Positions 1 to 9,308 of a stretch of 64,000 nt of DNA are shown one piece after another. How positions within the stretch are numbered: the stretch's first letter is position 1; each line of letters starts with the position of its first letter. This stretch comes from Paraflavitalea devenefica. GTDB lineage: Bacteria > Bacteroidota > Bacteroidia > Chitinophagales > Chitinophagaceae. The stretch is taken from the NCBI RefSeq assembly GCF_011759375.1, contig NZ_JAARML010000005.1, forward strand, positions 372,001-436,000, given 5' to 3'. The notes beneath the pieces were generated by a model. It was given only the letters and a program-made list of their open reading frames with translations. It had not been told where the DNA came from and made no database searches. The position numbers and the translations under genes were made by a program.

Positions 1-639
1 GAAAAAGGAAGAAAGAACAACGGGGATACCGCTTTTGATGTGGCCGAATACAGCCGTTATGAAGTAGAACGCATTGCCCGCAAAGCATTTGAGGCAGCAC
101 GCACAAGAAGAAAGAAGTTATGCTCTGTAGATAAAGCCAACGTCATTGAAACCTCCCGCCTGTGGAGAGAAGTAATACAGAAAATAGCACCGGAGTATCC
201 TGATGTAGAAGTAGAACACCAGTTTGTAGATGCCACAGCTATGTTGCTGATCAAAGATCCACGCCGCTTTGACGTAGTGGTTACCGCCAACCTCTTTGGC
301 GATATCCTCACGGATGAGGCATCACAAATAGCAGGCTCCATGGGCATGCTGGCCTCCGCTTCGATAGGCGATGGTACAGGTGTATATGAGCCGATTCACG
401 GTTCGGCCCATGATATTACCGGTAAAGGAGTGGCCAATCCGCTGGCTTCTATTTTATCGGCCGCCTTATTGCTGGACATTTCCTTTGGCATGAAAGCTGA
501 ATCGGAAGCCGTTATTAATGCTGTAGACAAAGTGCTGAAAGCAGGTTTCCGCACCAGGGATATTGCCGATGCGCAAACACCTGCTGATAAAATACTGGGT
601 ACCGAAGCTATTGGCGCAGAAGTACTGAAGTTTATTTAA
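1..639 (+). CDS. leuB: 3-isopropylmalate dehydrogenase, 3' part (5' end outside window)
   Basis: LeuB oxidatively decarboxylates 3-isopropylmalate in leucine biosynthesis. The frame is open from base 1 (it starts EKGRKNNGDTAFD), so the gene continues off the left edge; the GTG at 40 is not a real start. About 212 C-terminal residues remain, roughly the last 60% of a usual 350-360-residue enzyme. Visible family hallmarks are the ERIARKAFEAAR helix, the lysine-containing SVDKANV segment of the active site, the metal-binding DxxxD region in FGDILTDEAS, and the nucleotide-binding GSAHDITGKGVANP loop. The EPIHGSAHDI form with the leucine-type spacing favours LeuB over isocitrate or tartrate dehydrogenase. 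It ends at a TAA followed by a strong hairpin terminator. Upstream leu genes cannot be seen. Confidence 0.9.
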   Translation, partial: EKGRKNNGDTAFDVAEYSRYEVERIARKAFEAARTRRKKLCSVDKANVIETSRLWREVIQKIAPEYPDVEVEHQFVDATAMLLIKDPRRFDVVVTANLFGDILTDEASQIAGSMGMLASASIGDGTGVYEPIHGSAHDITGKGVANPLASILSAALLLDISFGMKAESEAVINAVDKVLKAGFRTRDIADAQTPADKILGTEAIGAEVLKFI

Positions 640-685
640 TGTAATGACTGCTCCGACTTGTTTACGACAAGGGAATGGTCTTATG

Positions 686-725
686 AAAAAAGATGGGGCA
701 CCCTGAGAGGCGCCCCATCTTTTTT
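686..725. terminator. bidirectional intrinsic terminator
   Basis: Perfect stem: A-run plus AGATGGGGC on the left pairs with GCCCCATCT plus T-run on the right, loop about 12 nt. It lies between the convergent leuB (plus) and the T9SS cargo gene (minus), and the A/T runs on both sides let it serve both. Confidence 0.85.
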
Positions 726-752
726 TATCTATTCAACACTACCTACAACGCT

Positions 753-985
753 TTATTTTCCTATCCACACTTTCAATTTAGCCGGTTCACTGCCTGGCTC
801 CGTAATATGTATATAGTATAAGCCTGTTGGTAAACCACGGGTACTGATGGTAAACCGGGTAGCGGTGGAGCTCATAGTGGCTGCCTTCCGGAAGTTGCCA
901 TACATATCATAGACTTTTATGTCCACTGATCTTTTTTCAAACAGCTTCAGGCTTTTGCCAAGGCGGGGCTCCGCAGGCGGAGGCG
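753..985 (-). repeat. near-identical 3' end shared by the two tandem paralogues
   Basis: The 3' ends of the two genes (about 753-985 and 2392-2620) match almost base for base, for example the shared segments CACTGCCTGGCTCCGTAA and TGTATATAGTATAAGCC. They form a direct repeat about 1.64 kb apart that could recombine and fuse or delete the pair. Confidence 0.7.
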
Positions 986-2366
986 GGCAGATCGGTTTCA
1001 GCACGGTGATATCCCCACCTCCCGGATTAACACTTACCGTATAGGTAGGCGCCTTCCTGACTTCTATAGGTCCGCCACCGGACGATGAACCAGCGTATAC
1101 TGATTGCCCGCAAGGTCCATTATACTTTACTTCATAGTAAATGGTTTGTCCGGCGGAAATCGTCCATGTGTAACTGCTTCCGCTACCAATGTAGGAACCG
1201 TTCTGGTACCAGTTATAGTTATAGGGATGGGTACCTGGCAACAGGTAAACGGTTGCTGTAAACTGTGTAACGGGATTACAATAGCCGGTAGTAGTGGTGC
1301 TGCCAGAGGCCCAGATAGGCGGAATGCCAAACACGACTGTTTGTGAATAAGAAGTAGTGACCCCATCTTTTACAACCGTTGCCGTTAGTGTACCCACACC
1401 GGGATAAATGGTAGGTGTAACTGCGGCCAGCCTGCTGCCCTGGACAATAGTGGCCAGGTGTGCCGGAGAAACACTCCAGGTTACCTGGGCATCGCCCTTG
1501 AGGTTATTCAGGCGGTAGATCTTCCTGGCATTATCACATATGGAAGAAGGTCCGCTAACATAAGGTGTGGGGGGTGGAACGTAACAATCCGGCGTAATAG
1601 AAGGCGGAGTGAAAGTGGTAGGACAAGTAGAACAATTCACCGTTCTGATCAAGGTATAGTGTTTGCGGCAATCAATATCTACCGACACTATCCTGTAGTA
1701 GTTCCTATAATTCGGACTATTATCATAGAACTCGTAATTGTTGACGCTGTTATTCGCAGCGGCAATATGGCCTATCTTGTACCAGTTAGCGCCGTCGATA
1801 CTTTTTTCCACTGTAAAATGATCTATATCCGATTCATCATAGGTGGTCCAGTTCAGCTTCACCCGTGAAGGACTGGAAAGCAAATTAACGGTGAATGCTC
1901 CAAAAGTGACGGGTACTACAATAAATACACACTCATCAAGATTGTTTTCGAAATAGTTAAGAATTACGAATGGATCCGGCTCAGCATCTCTCCTGATCAG
2001 GATACTTACCGGGCCGCTTTGTAATCCATTGTTTGGAGGAAGCCCTCCGCAGGGAGGGGCCGGAAAATTAAAGACAATACCCTGACCGCCGGTGGGCGCA
2101 CTGGCAATCAGGTTACCCATGGTAGTGGTTCTTGTAATGTTGACCAATTCATCAACAATAACACAATTGGTATTGCCAACAATCAAGGTTACGCGGTAGT
2201 CCCCGTCTGTAAATACGTTATAAATATTCTGGCTCACCAACCCCACGAACTGGTCATTGTTATAAATACCCGTGGGGCAATAAGCAGACTGGGCCTGGGT
2301 ACCAGGCGGTTTGAGCAGCATCAGCAGGAGCATTAAGGGAATGCTCCTTAGCAGAAATTTATTCAT
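753..2366 (-). CDS. secreted T9SS type A cargo protein, tandem paralogue 2
   Basis: A 537-residue protein exported by Sec and then by the type IX secretion system. The signal peptide is residues 1-26 (leucine-rich core, cleavage after TQAQ). A fibronectin-like segment at about 155-245 (VKLNWTTYDESDIDHF, then YYRIVSVD) is of the type that often precedes T9SS sorting domains. Two Ig/PKD-like segments follow at about 265-440 (PYVSGPSSICDNARKIYRL). The C-terminal 70 residues form a type A sorting domain (VDIKVYDMYGNF ... GLYYIHITE). No catalytic motif is seen; role unknown, possibly adhesive. It lies 25 bases downstream of the paralogue at 2392-4008, probably co-transcribed with it, and ends facing the leuB terminator. 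Confidence 0.8.
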   Translation of the reverse strand: MNKFLLRSIPLMLLLMLLKPPGTQAQSAYCPTGIYNNDQFVGLVSQNIYNVFTDGDYRVTLIVGNTNCVIVDELVNITRTTTMGNLIASAPTGGQGIVFNFPAPPCGGLPPNNGLQSGPVSILIRRDAEPDPFVILNYFENNLDECVFIVVPVTFGAFTVNLLSSPSRVKLNWTTYDESDIDHFTVEKSIDGANWYKIGHIAAANNSVNNYEFYDNSPNYRNYYRIVSVDIDCRKHYTLIRTVNCSTCPTTFTPPSITPDCYVPPPTPYVSGPSSICDNARKIYRLNNLKGDAQVTWSVSPAHLATIVQGSRLAAVTPTIYPGVGTLTATVVKDGVTTSYSQTVVFGIPPIWASGSTTTTGYCNPVTQFTATVYLLPGTHPYNYNWYQNGSYIGSGSSYTWTISAGQTIYYEVKYNGPCGQSVYAGSSSGGGPIEVRKAPTYTVSVNPGGGDITVLKPICPPPPAEPRLGKSLKLFEKRSVDIKVYDMYGNFRKAATMSSTATRFTISTRGLPTGLYYIHITEPGSEPAKLKVWIGK

Positions 2367-2391
2367 GGTATAAAGTTGTTTTGGTTAAGGG

Positions 2392-4008
2392 TTATTTTCC
2401 GATCCACGCTTTCAATATAGCCGGCTCACTGCCTGGCTCCGTAACGTGTATATAGTATAAGCCTGATGGCAAACCACGGGCACTGATGTTAAACCGGGTG
2501 GCGGTGGAGCTCATGGTGGCCGCTTTCCGGAAGTTGCCATACATATCATATACTTTTATATCCACTGATCTTTTTTCGAACAATTGCAGGCTTTTGCCAA
2601 GACGAGGCTCCGGAGGCGGAGGCGGGCAGGACGGTTTCAGCAAGGTGATATCTGAACCTGCCGGATTAACACTTATCGTATAAGTGGGCGCTTTCCTGGC
2701 TATAGCTATACCACCTGAAGATCCATCGTATACTGATTGTCCGCAAGGACCATTATATATTATTTGATAGTAGATAACCTGGTTCGGGGAGAGTGTCCAG
2801 GAGCGGCTGAGCCCGGTGCCAAGGTAAGCGCCATTCCGGTACCAATTGTAATGGTATCCACTGGTGCCCGACAGCGGATACACAGTGGCTGTATAGGTGA
2901 CATTGCCTGTGCAGGGGGCGGGCGATGACCTGTTATGCGATACCGGAATGTAGGGGATGCCAAAAGTGATGGCCTTGGTATAGGTAGAAGTAACGCCGTT
3001 CTTGACGACTGTTGCCGTAAGCGTAGCAGCAGCCGGAGCGCCGGCGATAGGCGTAACGGCCACCATTCTGCTAACCGGTGTAAGCGTAGCCACGCCAACG
3101 GGTGAAATGCTCCAGGTTACCTGCGCTTCGCCTTTAAGATCGTTCAGCCGGTAGAGCTGACGGCTGTTATCACAAATAGAAGGAGCACCACTGATGTAAG
3201 GCGATGTAACCGGGGAGCTGCAATCCGGTGTTACGGATGGAGGCGTGAAGGTAGTGGGGCAGTCGGAACAGGAAGTAAACACAATCTTTGTATACTGCTT
3301 ATGGCAGTTAAGGTCTATCGATACAATCCTGTAAAACCCATGATTAACAGGACTATAATCATAAAACTCATAGCTGCTGCCATTGGGGTTGTTTGTAGCA
3401 GTTACCTGTCCTATTTTGTAATAGGTAACGCCGTCACTGCTTTTTTCAACACTGAAATAACCCATGTCTGTTTCCATATAGGTAGTCCAATTCAATTTTA
3501 CCCGCTTGGGATTGTCCAGCGAATTTCCGGTGAATGGTCCGAAGGTGACGGGAAACGCAATGTATTCACAGTCGTTCAGCTCATTATCAAAAAAGTTAAG
3601 CTTCAAAAACTCTTCTCCGCTTTGTTTCTTAATGATCATGCTCAGGGCGCCGGTCTGTAATTCATTGTCGATCAAACTTCCGTTACAGAGCGGGCTGCCA
3701 AACGTAAAGGCAAGACCGGGGCCTGCCGAAGCACTGGGTATGATGGTATTGAGGGCCGACGTTTTTGAGACATTGACCGGCTGGTCTACAAAAAAGATAC
3801 AATCTGCGCGCCCGCTTGCAATGATGGTCAACAGGTAATCGCCATTTACAAAATCATTGTAAACGCTCGACGTAACCCCCAATCCTATGGACGAGGAGTT
3901 ATTGTAAATATGCATAGGGCAAAAGGGCTGGGCCTGTGTTGCTGAGGGTTTAATAAGCAACAATAGGAGAAGCATGGCAATCATACTTCTGATAAAGGTT
4001 TTTTTCAT
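2392..4008 (-). CDS. secreted T9SS type A cargo protein, tandem paralogue 1
   Basis: A 538-residue paralogue of the next gene downstream. The open frame extends to a TTG at 4035, but the ATG at 4008 gives a proper signal peptide (MKKTFIRSMIAMLLLLL, cleavage after TQAQ), so 4008 is preferred. The layout is the same: a conserved N-terminal domain, a fibronectin-like segment (VKLNWTTYMETDMGYF), two Ig/PKD-like segments and a type A C-terminal sorting domain. The last 70 residues differ from the paralogue at only a handful of positions, whereas the first 150 diverge widely, which indicates duplication followed by divergence of the exposed part or homogenisation of the tail. It would be released to the surface or medium by T9SS. 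Function unknown. Confidence 0.8.
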   Translation of the reverse strand: MKKTFIRSMIAMLLLLLLIKPSATQAQPFCPMHIYNNSSSIGLGVTSSVYNDFVNGDYLLTIIASGRADCIFFVDQPVNVSKTSALNTIIPSASAGPGLAFTFGSPLCNGSLIDNELQTGALSMIIKKQSGEEFLKLNFFDNELNDCEYIAFPVTFGPFTGNSLDNPKRVKLNWTTYMETDMGYFSVEKSSDGVTYYKIGQVTATNNPNGSSYEFYDYSPVNHGFYRIVSIDLNCHKQYTKIVFTSCSDCPTTFTPPSVTPDCSSPVTSPYISGAPSICDNSRQLYRLNDLKGEAQVTWSISPVGVATLTPVSRMVAVTPIAGAPAAATLTATVVKNGVTSTYTKAITFGIPYIPVSHNRSSPAPCTGNVTYTATVYPLSGTSGYHYNWYRNGAYLGTGLSRSWTLSPNQVIYYQIIYNGPCGQSVYDGSSGGIAIARKAPTYTISVNPAGSDITLLKPSCPPPPPEPRLGKSLQLFEKRSVDIKVYDMYGNFRKAATMSSTATRFNISARGLPSGLYYIHVTEPGSEPAILKAWIGK

Positions 4009-4213
4009 GATGATAAGAAAAGTTTTGGTTAACAATATAAAAAGATAGGATCGACAGTGGGGACGGTAGAATAGGGAATTAAGATATAAAAAAGTATTGG
4101 AATTTAGTTCGAATAAAGTATATTTTCGTGTAGCTGTTATTTTTAGTGACTGCTATTCAGGAACAGTGTTAATTAATTCTTATCCCTGGATATTTTGCCG
4201 CCAAACTAACTGT

Positions 4214-7200
4214 ATGCCGAAACCTTATACCTATGCACTACTATTGATAGTGATACCATCAATAGTTTTTTCCCAGGATTTCTCGAATAAAGGGAGAGAC
4301 TTTTGGGTAGGTTATGGCAATCACGTTAAAATGACTGCTGTTAATCAGGCCAATGCGCAGGAGATGGTGCTCTACATCACTTCTTCCCAAAATGCCAATT
4401 TTAAGATTGAAATACCAGGTACAGGCTGGTCCTGGTCGGGCAGTGTGATGGCCAATGCGGTAATTACCAGCCCGCCGATCCCCAAGTCGGGCCCGCATGA
4501 TGCACGGTTGGTCAATGAAGGGCTGTATAAACGTGGCATCCATATTACCAGCGACAGGGCGGTAGTAGCTTATGCGCATATTTATAACCAAAATGTTTCG
4601 GGCGCCACCTTACTTTTCCCTACCAATATATTAGGCATTGATTATTACTCGGTCAATTATACGCAACGGTCAAATGAGCCGGGTTCCTATTCTTTCTTTT
4701 ATGTAGTGGCTACTGAAGATGATACGCAGGTGGAGATCATTCCTTCCAAAACCACCCGCGGCGGCAGGGCTGCCGGGGCGCCTTTCCTGGTGACACTGAT
4801 GAAGGGGGAGATCTATAATGTCCTTGCTGATGAAGACCTTACCGGCTCGAAGATACGGTCGGTAAGCGGCGGTACTACGGGGTGTAAGAAGATCGCTGTC
4901 TTTTCCGGATCGGGTAAGATCTTTATTGCCTGCAGCAACAACCAGAACAGCGCGGATAACCTTATGCAACAGGCTTTTCCTGCGGCTGCATGGGGTAAAA
5001 AATACCTTACGGGGCCCACGCAGGGCATGCCCAATAATTTTTACCGCATTGCTGTCAGTGACCCGGCCACGCAAGTGACTGTCAACGGCATACCGCTCAC
5101 AGGGCTGCAGGGCAATTTCTATTATGAGTATACTTCCGGCACCCCCGATATTATAGAAGCCTCACAACCTGTAATGGTGGCACAGTATATGACCACCCAG
5201 CAGGAGTGTGGCAATAACCTGATCGGCATGAATGGTGATCCTGAAATGATCTATGTAAGCCCGGTGGAACAAACGATCAGCAATATCACCCTTAATTCTA
5301 CCCCCAATTACCAGATCTCCTCCCATTTTATCAATGTGATTATCAGATCCGGTTCGGTGAATAGCTTCAGGCTGGATGGCGCAGGACAGGCAGCGCAGTT
5401 TACACCACACCCGGTTGATCCTGCTTATTCCATTGCCCGCTTACCTGTTACGGGTGGGCCGCACCGGTTAAGCGCCGACACCGGGTTTAGCGCTATCGCC
5501 TATGGTTATGGCAATCTTGAATCCTATGGTTATAACGCAGGGGCCAATGTGATTGATTTATATCAATACCTCACCGTCACCAACAGCAACGCCAGTACCC
5601 ATTCGCCGGCAGCCTGCAGCCAGCTTCCCTTTTCCATTGCCCTCACGCTGCCTTACCAACCTGCCCGGCTGGTATGGGATATACCCCTGAACCCTACAGT
5701 AACAGACAATGCGCCTGCTTACTCCCAAACTTTCACCAGGAATGGCAAACAGTTGTATGTATATAACCTGTCCGGTAGTTATGTTTATAATTCACCGGGC
5801 GTCTACTCCCTGAAGGTCACTGTTGATAATCCAACAGGGCAGGGATGCTCAGGGCAACAGGAGATAGAATATGATTTTGAAGTGTACGATAAACCTGTGG
5901 CCAATTTCAATGCTGTCAACCCCTGCTCGGAAACGGCTGCCGGCTTTGTGGATGTGTCGAACCTGGATGACCGGACTGCCACGAAGTGGTTCTGGGATTT
6001 TGGGGATAATACGATTGATTCGGTTCAGCATCCTAATCACATTTACCCGTTGCCCGGTAACTATAATGTACGTATGGCTGTCATGAGCGATATCGGGTGT
6101 GTGTCGGATACGGTAACAAAGACAATACTCATCAAACAAGCGCCGGTAGCCCGGTTTGGCGCCTCCGGGAATTATTGTACCGGTGACCGCATCCTTATTG
6201 CTGACTCTTCTCTTTTGTACAATGCACTGCCCTTAAAAGAATGGCGCTGGGATTTTGGCGATGGCACGCCGGCCATAACGCATGTTACAGCGCCCGCGCC
6301 TTTCACACATGTTTATACAACCCCGGGTACTTATACGGTAAAGCTCACGGTAAGATCGATAGAAGATTGTTACAGCGTAGCTTTTGAACAGGTGGTCATT
6401 ATTCATGCGCTGCCAACTGCCGGCTTTCTCCTGCCGGCCAGGGTTTGTTTGCCCGATGGCGCGGCCACCTTTACAGACCAGTCAACCAATCCATCCACGG
6501 CAGGCGCCCTTTCGTATAAATGGTATTTTGATGATCCCCATGCCAGTCCCGGTAATCCTGATTCGGCCATGGTGCAACATCCTGTTCATATTTTCTCAGC
6601 ACAGGGTTCTTATGCTATCCGGCTGCTGGTGACTACGCCGGAAGGATGTAAAGGTGAAGCAATGCAGGTATTTTCATCTGTGTATGCGCAGGCCGCTGCA
6701 GACTTTACCATTACCAAAACTGATAGCTGCGCCGGCGCCGGCATTCATTTTACCGATCAGTCGGACGGCCGGGGAAGGAATATCACGGGGGCGCACTGGG
6801 ATTTTGGCGATGGCAATACAGGTAATCTTTTGCAAGCGGACCATATTTTTACCATTGCCGATACTTTTGAAGTAGCGCATTTTATTGTTACTGCAGAGGG
6901 ATGTCACAGCGATACCGTGAGCCGGCCCGTTATTATCCATGCATTGCCGGTAGCCGGGTTCACCCCTGTACAGCCATCTTGTGCAGGCAGGGCTGTGCAG
7001 TTTGCTGATGCCTCGACGATCTCCGGCGATGCCCTGGTAAAATGGACCTGGGATTTTGGCGATCATACCGCGCCGGTGGTTACTGCAGGTGCAGCTACTT
7101 ATACCTATGCGCAGACTGGCGATTACCCGGTGACCCTGCAGGTGGAAACAGATAAAGGCTGCAAGAGCGCTATTTTTTCGGCGATGGTACCGGTCCATCC

Positions 7201-9304
7201 CATTCCTGCCGTTCAGTTCCAATTGCCGGAGGCCTGCCTGCTGGACCCCTTTGCGGGTTTTACCGATCAGAGTACCATTGCTGATCATTCAGAAGCGCAA
7301 TTTGTGTATGCCTGGCACTTTGGCGATCCTACTGCGCCTGGCAATACCAATTTTTCTGCTGCCCAACATGGACAGCACCGGTATACGGCTGCCGGTAATT
7401 ACCCCGTTCGCCTGAGGGTTACTTCAAAGGATGGTTGCGCAGACAGTGTTACACAAAATTTTGTATTGAATGGCGCTACACCGGTAGCTGATTTTATCAT
7501 AGAACAGGGTAGTAGTGCCTGCAATGACAGCACCATTCGTATCGTGAATCATTCATCGGTGGATTTTGGAATGATCACGCGGCTGGAGATCTGCTGGGAT
7601 GTGGCCAATACACCTGCGCAGGTAGTAACGGATGAAACGCCGGTGCCGGGCAAGGTATATGAATACGTTTACCCTGCGCTGGTGGGTGTGGCCAGTGAAG
7701 TAAAGCAAGTGAGGATGCGGGCTTGGTCGGGAAGCCTGTGTGTACACGAGGTAATAAAGACGTTTACCTTGCATGCCACGCCCCGGCTTGAATTCCTGCC
7801 GGTGCCCGGTCAATGTGTGGATGGGGCTCCACTGTTTATTACACAGGCGCGGGAGGTCAATGGCTTACCAGGCACAGGCACTTTCAGCGGTCCGGGCATC
7901 AATGCTGCCCATCAATTCGACCCCGCTTTAGCGGGAACGGGTATTCATACGCTGCGATACAGTTTTATTGCTGACGGTGGTTGCCGGAGTGAAAAAGAAC
8001 AAACCGTTACGGTATGGGCATTGCCACAAGCTTCTTTTACGGTACCAGGTTCCACCTGCGAGGAAGGACCTGTTGAGTTCAGGGCAGTGGGAAGCGCTGC
8101 CGGGCAAACGATCACTGAGTGGACCTGGGATTTTGGTGATCAGTCGCCCGTAGTGACTACCAATATTACTCCGGCGTCACATACCTTTGCCGCCGCCGGC
8201 CAATACCCGGTGTCCTTGCGTGCAGTGACCGACCGCGGCTGCAGGAGTACTGTAGTGACTGCGCAGCTTGTCATTGATCCACTGCCGGTGGTCGATTTCC
8301 GTATACCTGTTATTTGCCTGCCATTGGGAAAAAGCACATTTACCGATCTTTCTTCATTGCCCGGCAGTACAGCGCCTGTATTTAGTTATCACTGGAATTT
8401 TGGTGATCCGGCTTCCGGGACTGCCAATTATTCCAACCAACAACACCCCACCCATTTTTACCAGGGCCTGGGCCCTTATACCGTGCAATTAACGGTGACC
8501 TCTGAAAAAGGTTGTGCAGCTTCGGCCGGCCGGCAGGTGACCGACATCGTGAACAGTCCGGTGGCCGGTTTCGATTCTCCGGCAGAAGCCTGTACCGGCA
8601 GCCTGCTGTTGTTCAAAGATAAAAGCAGGGATGCCGCCTGGCCCATTATTGCCTGGAACTGGCAGGTGAACCACGTTGCGCTGAACAAGCAGGATATTGA
8701 TTATGCTTTTGCCGGCGAAGGAACGCAATTGATAGCGCTTACTGTAACCAATAGTAAAGGATGCAGCAGCGAGCCGGTGACCAGGCAGGTAACTATTTAT
8801 GGTTATCCCCGGGTAGAGGCAGGTCCGGATCTTACTATCCTGGAAGGAGAAAGCGCTATGATAAATGCCCGGGCGCAGGGCAGCAGCCTGCATTACCGGT
8901 GGACGCCATCGTTCTATTTGACGAATGATACTTTGCTGACACCGGTTATAAAACCCACCCATGATATAACTTACCGGCTTACGGTAACCGGCAAAGCCGG
9001 CTGTACAGCATATGATGAGGTGAAGGTAACGGTGCGGAAACTTCCGGTAGTGCCCAATACCTTCACACCGAATGGTGATGGGATCAATGATGTATGGCAT
9101 ATCGAATACCTGGAAAGTTACCCGGGCAACACAGTAGAAATATATAACAGGTACGGGCAACTCGTATTCCGGTCGGCGGGCTATCACCAACCCTGGGATG
9201 GAAAACAAAATGGCCAACCCTTACCCATTGGTACTTATTATTACATCATTGATCCAAAAGAAGGTCGTAAAAAGATGACAGGTTCTGTTACCATTTTACG
9301 ATAA
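4214..9304 (+). CDS. giant IgGFc-binding/PKD-repeat surface protein with T9SS type B sorting domain
   Basis: A 1,696-residue surface protein. The frame is open from 4097, but the ATG at 4214 starts a clean signal peptide (MPKPYTYALLLIVIPSIVFS, then QDFSNKGRDFW); a TATTTTG -7-like box lies at 4191-4197. Residues 20-470 resemble the IgGFc-binding N-terminal domain of Bacteroidota (GRDFWVGYGNH, then repeated beta segments). From about 560 to 1575 there are about eight PKD-type modules, recognisable by WDFGDN, WDFGDG, WDFGDH, WHFGDP, WDFGDQ and WNFGDP. The last 85 residues are a gliding-motility type B sorting domain (PNTFTPNGDGINDVW ... VEIYNRYGQLVF). It is probably an adhesin exported by T9SS and anchored at the surface. 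No SprF/PorP partner gene is adjacent, which is unusual for type B cargo. Its stop is 4 bases from the stop of the convergent gene. Confidence 0.88.
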   Translation: MPKPYTYALLLIVIPSIVFSQDFSNKGRDFWVGYGNHVKMTAVNQANAQEMVLYITSSQNANFKIEIPGTGWSWSGSVMANAVITSPPIPKSGPHDARLVNEGLYKRGIHITSDRAVVAYAHIYNQNVSGATLLFPTNILGIDYYSVNYTQRSNEPGSYSFFYVVATEDDTQVEIIPSKTTRGGRAAGAPFLVTLMKGEIYNVLADEDLTGSKIRSVSGGTTGCKKIAVFSGSGKIFIACSNNQNSADNLMQQAFPAAAWGKKYLTGPTQGMPNNFYRIAVSDPATQVTVNGIPLTGLQGNFYYEYTSGTPDIIEASQPVMVAQYMTTQQECGNNLIGMNGDPEMIYVSPVEQTISNITLNSTPNYQISSHFINVIIRSGSVNSFRLDGAGQAAQFTPHPVDPAYSIARLPVTGGPHRLSADTGFSAIAYGYGNLESYGYNAGANVIDLYQYLTVTNSNASTHSPAACSQLPFSIALTLPYQPARLVWDIPLNPTVTDNAPAYSQTFTRNGKQLYVYNLSGSYVYNSPGVYSLKVTVDNPTGQGCSGQQEIEYDFEVYDKPVANFNAVNPCSETAAGFVDVSNLDDRTATKWFWDFGDNTIDSVQHPNHIYPLPGNYNVRMAVMSDIGCVSDTVTKTILIKQAPVARFGASGNYCTGDRILIADSSLLYNALPLKEWRWDFGDGTPAITHVTAPAPFTHVYTTPGTYTVKLTVRSIEDCYSVAFEQVVIIHALPTAGFLLPARVCLPDGAATFTDQSTNPSTAGALSYKWYFDDPHASPGNPDSAMVQHPVHIFSAQGSYAIRLLVTTPEGCKGEAMQVFSSVYAQAAADFTITKTDSCAGAGIHFTDQSDGRGRNITGAHWDFGDGNTGNLLQADHIFTIADTFEVAHFIVTAEGCHSDTVSRPVIIHALPVAGFTPVQPSCAGRAVQFADASTISGDALVKWTWDFGDHTAPVVTAGAATYTYAQTGDYPVTLQVETDKGCKSAIFSAMVPVHPIPAVQFQLPEACLLDPFAGFTDQSTIADHSEAQFVYAWHFGDPTAPGNTNFSAAQHGQHRYTAAGNYPVRLRVTSKDGCADSVTQNFVLNGATPVADFIIEQGSSACNDSTIRIVNHSSVDFGMITRLEICWDVANTPAQVVTDETPVPGKVYEYVYPALVGVASEVKQVRMRAWSGSLCVHEVIKTFTLHATPRLEFLPVPGQCVDGAPLFITQAREVNGLPGTGTFSGPGINAAHQFDPALAGTGIHTLRYSFIADGGCRSEKEQTVTVWALPQASFTVPGSTCEEGPVEFRAVGSAAGQTITEWTWDFGDQSPVVTTNITPASHTFAAAGQYPVSLRAVTDRGCRSTVVTAQLVIDPLPVVDFRIPVICLPLGKSTFTDLSSLPGSTAPVFSYHWNFGDPASGTANYSNQQHPTHFYQGLGPYTVQLTVTSEKGCAASAGRQVTDIVNSPVAGFDSPAEACTGSLLLFKDKSRDAAWPIIAWNWQVNHVALNKQDIDYAFAGEGTQLIALTVTNSKGCSSEPVTRQVTIYGYPRVEAGPDLTILEGESAMINARAQGSSLHYRWTPSFYLTNDTLLTPVIKPTHDITYRLTVTGKAGCTAYDEVKVTVRKLPVVPNTFTPNGDGINDVWHIEYLESYPGNTVEIYNRYGQLVFRSAGYHQPWDGKQNGQPLPIGTYYYIIDPKEGRKKMTGSVTILR

Positions 9305-9308
9305 GCCC

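Noticed and set aside
4097..4213. Upstream extension of the PKD protein to 4097
   Set aside because: Adds 39 residues before a normal signal peptide and would cover the candidate -7 box at 4191.
6674..7288. 204-codon minus-strand frame inside the PKD protein
   Set aside because: Antisense shadow of a high-quality coding frame with clear PKD repeats.
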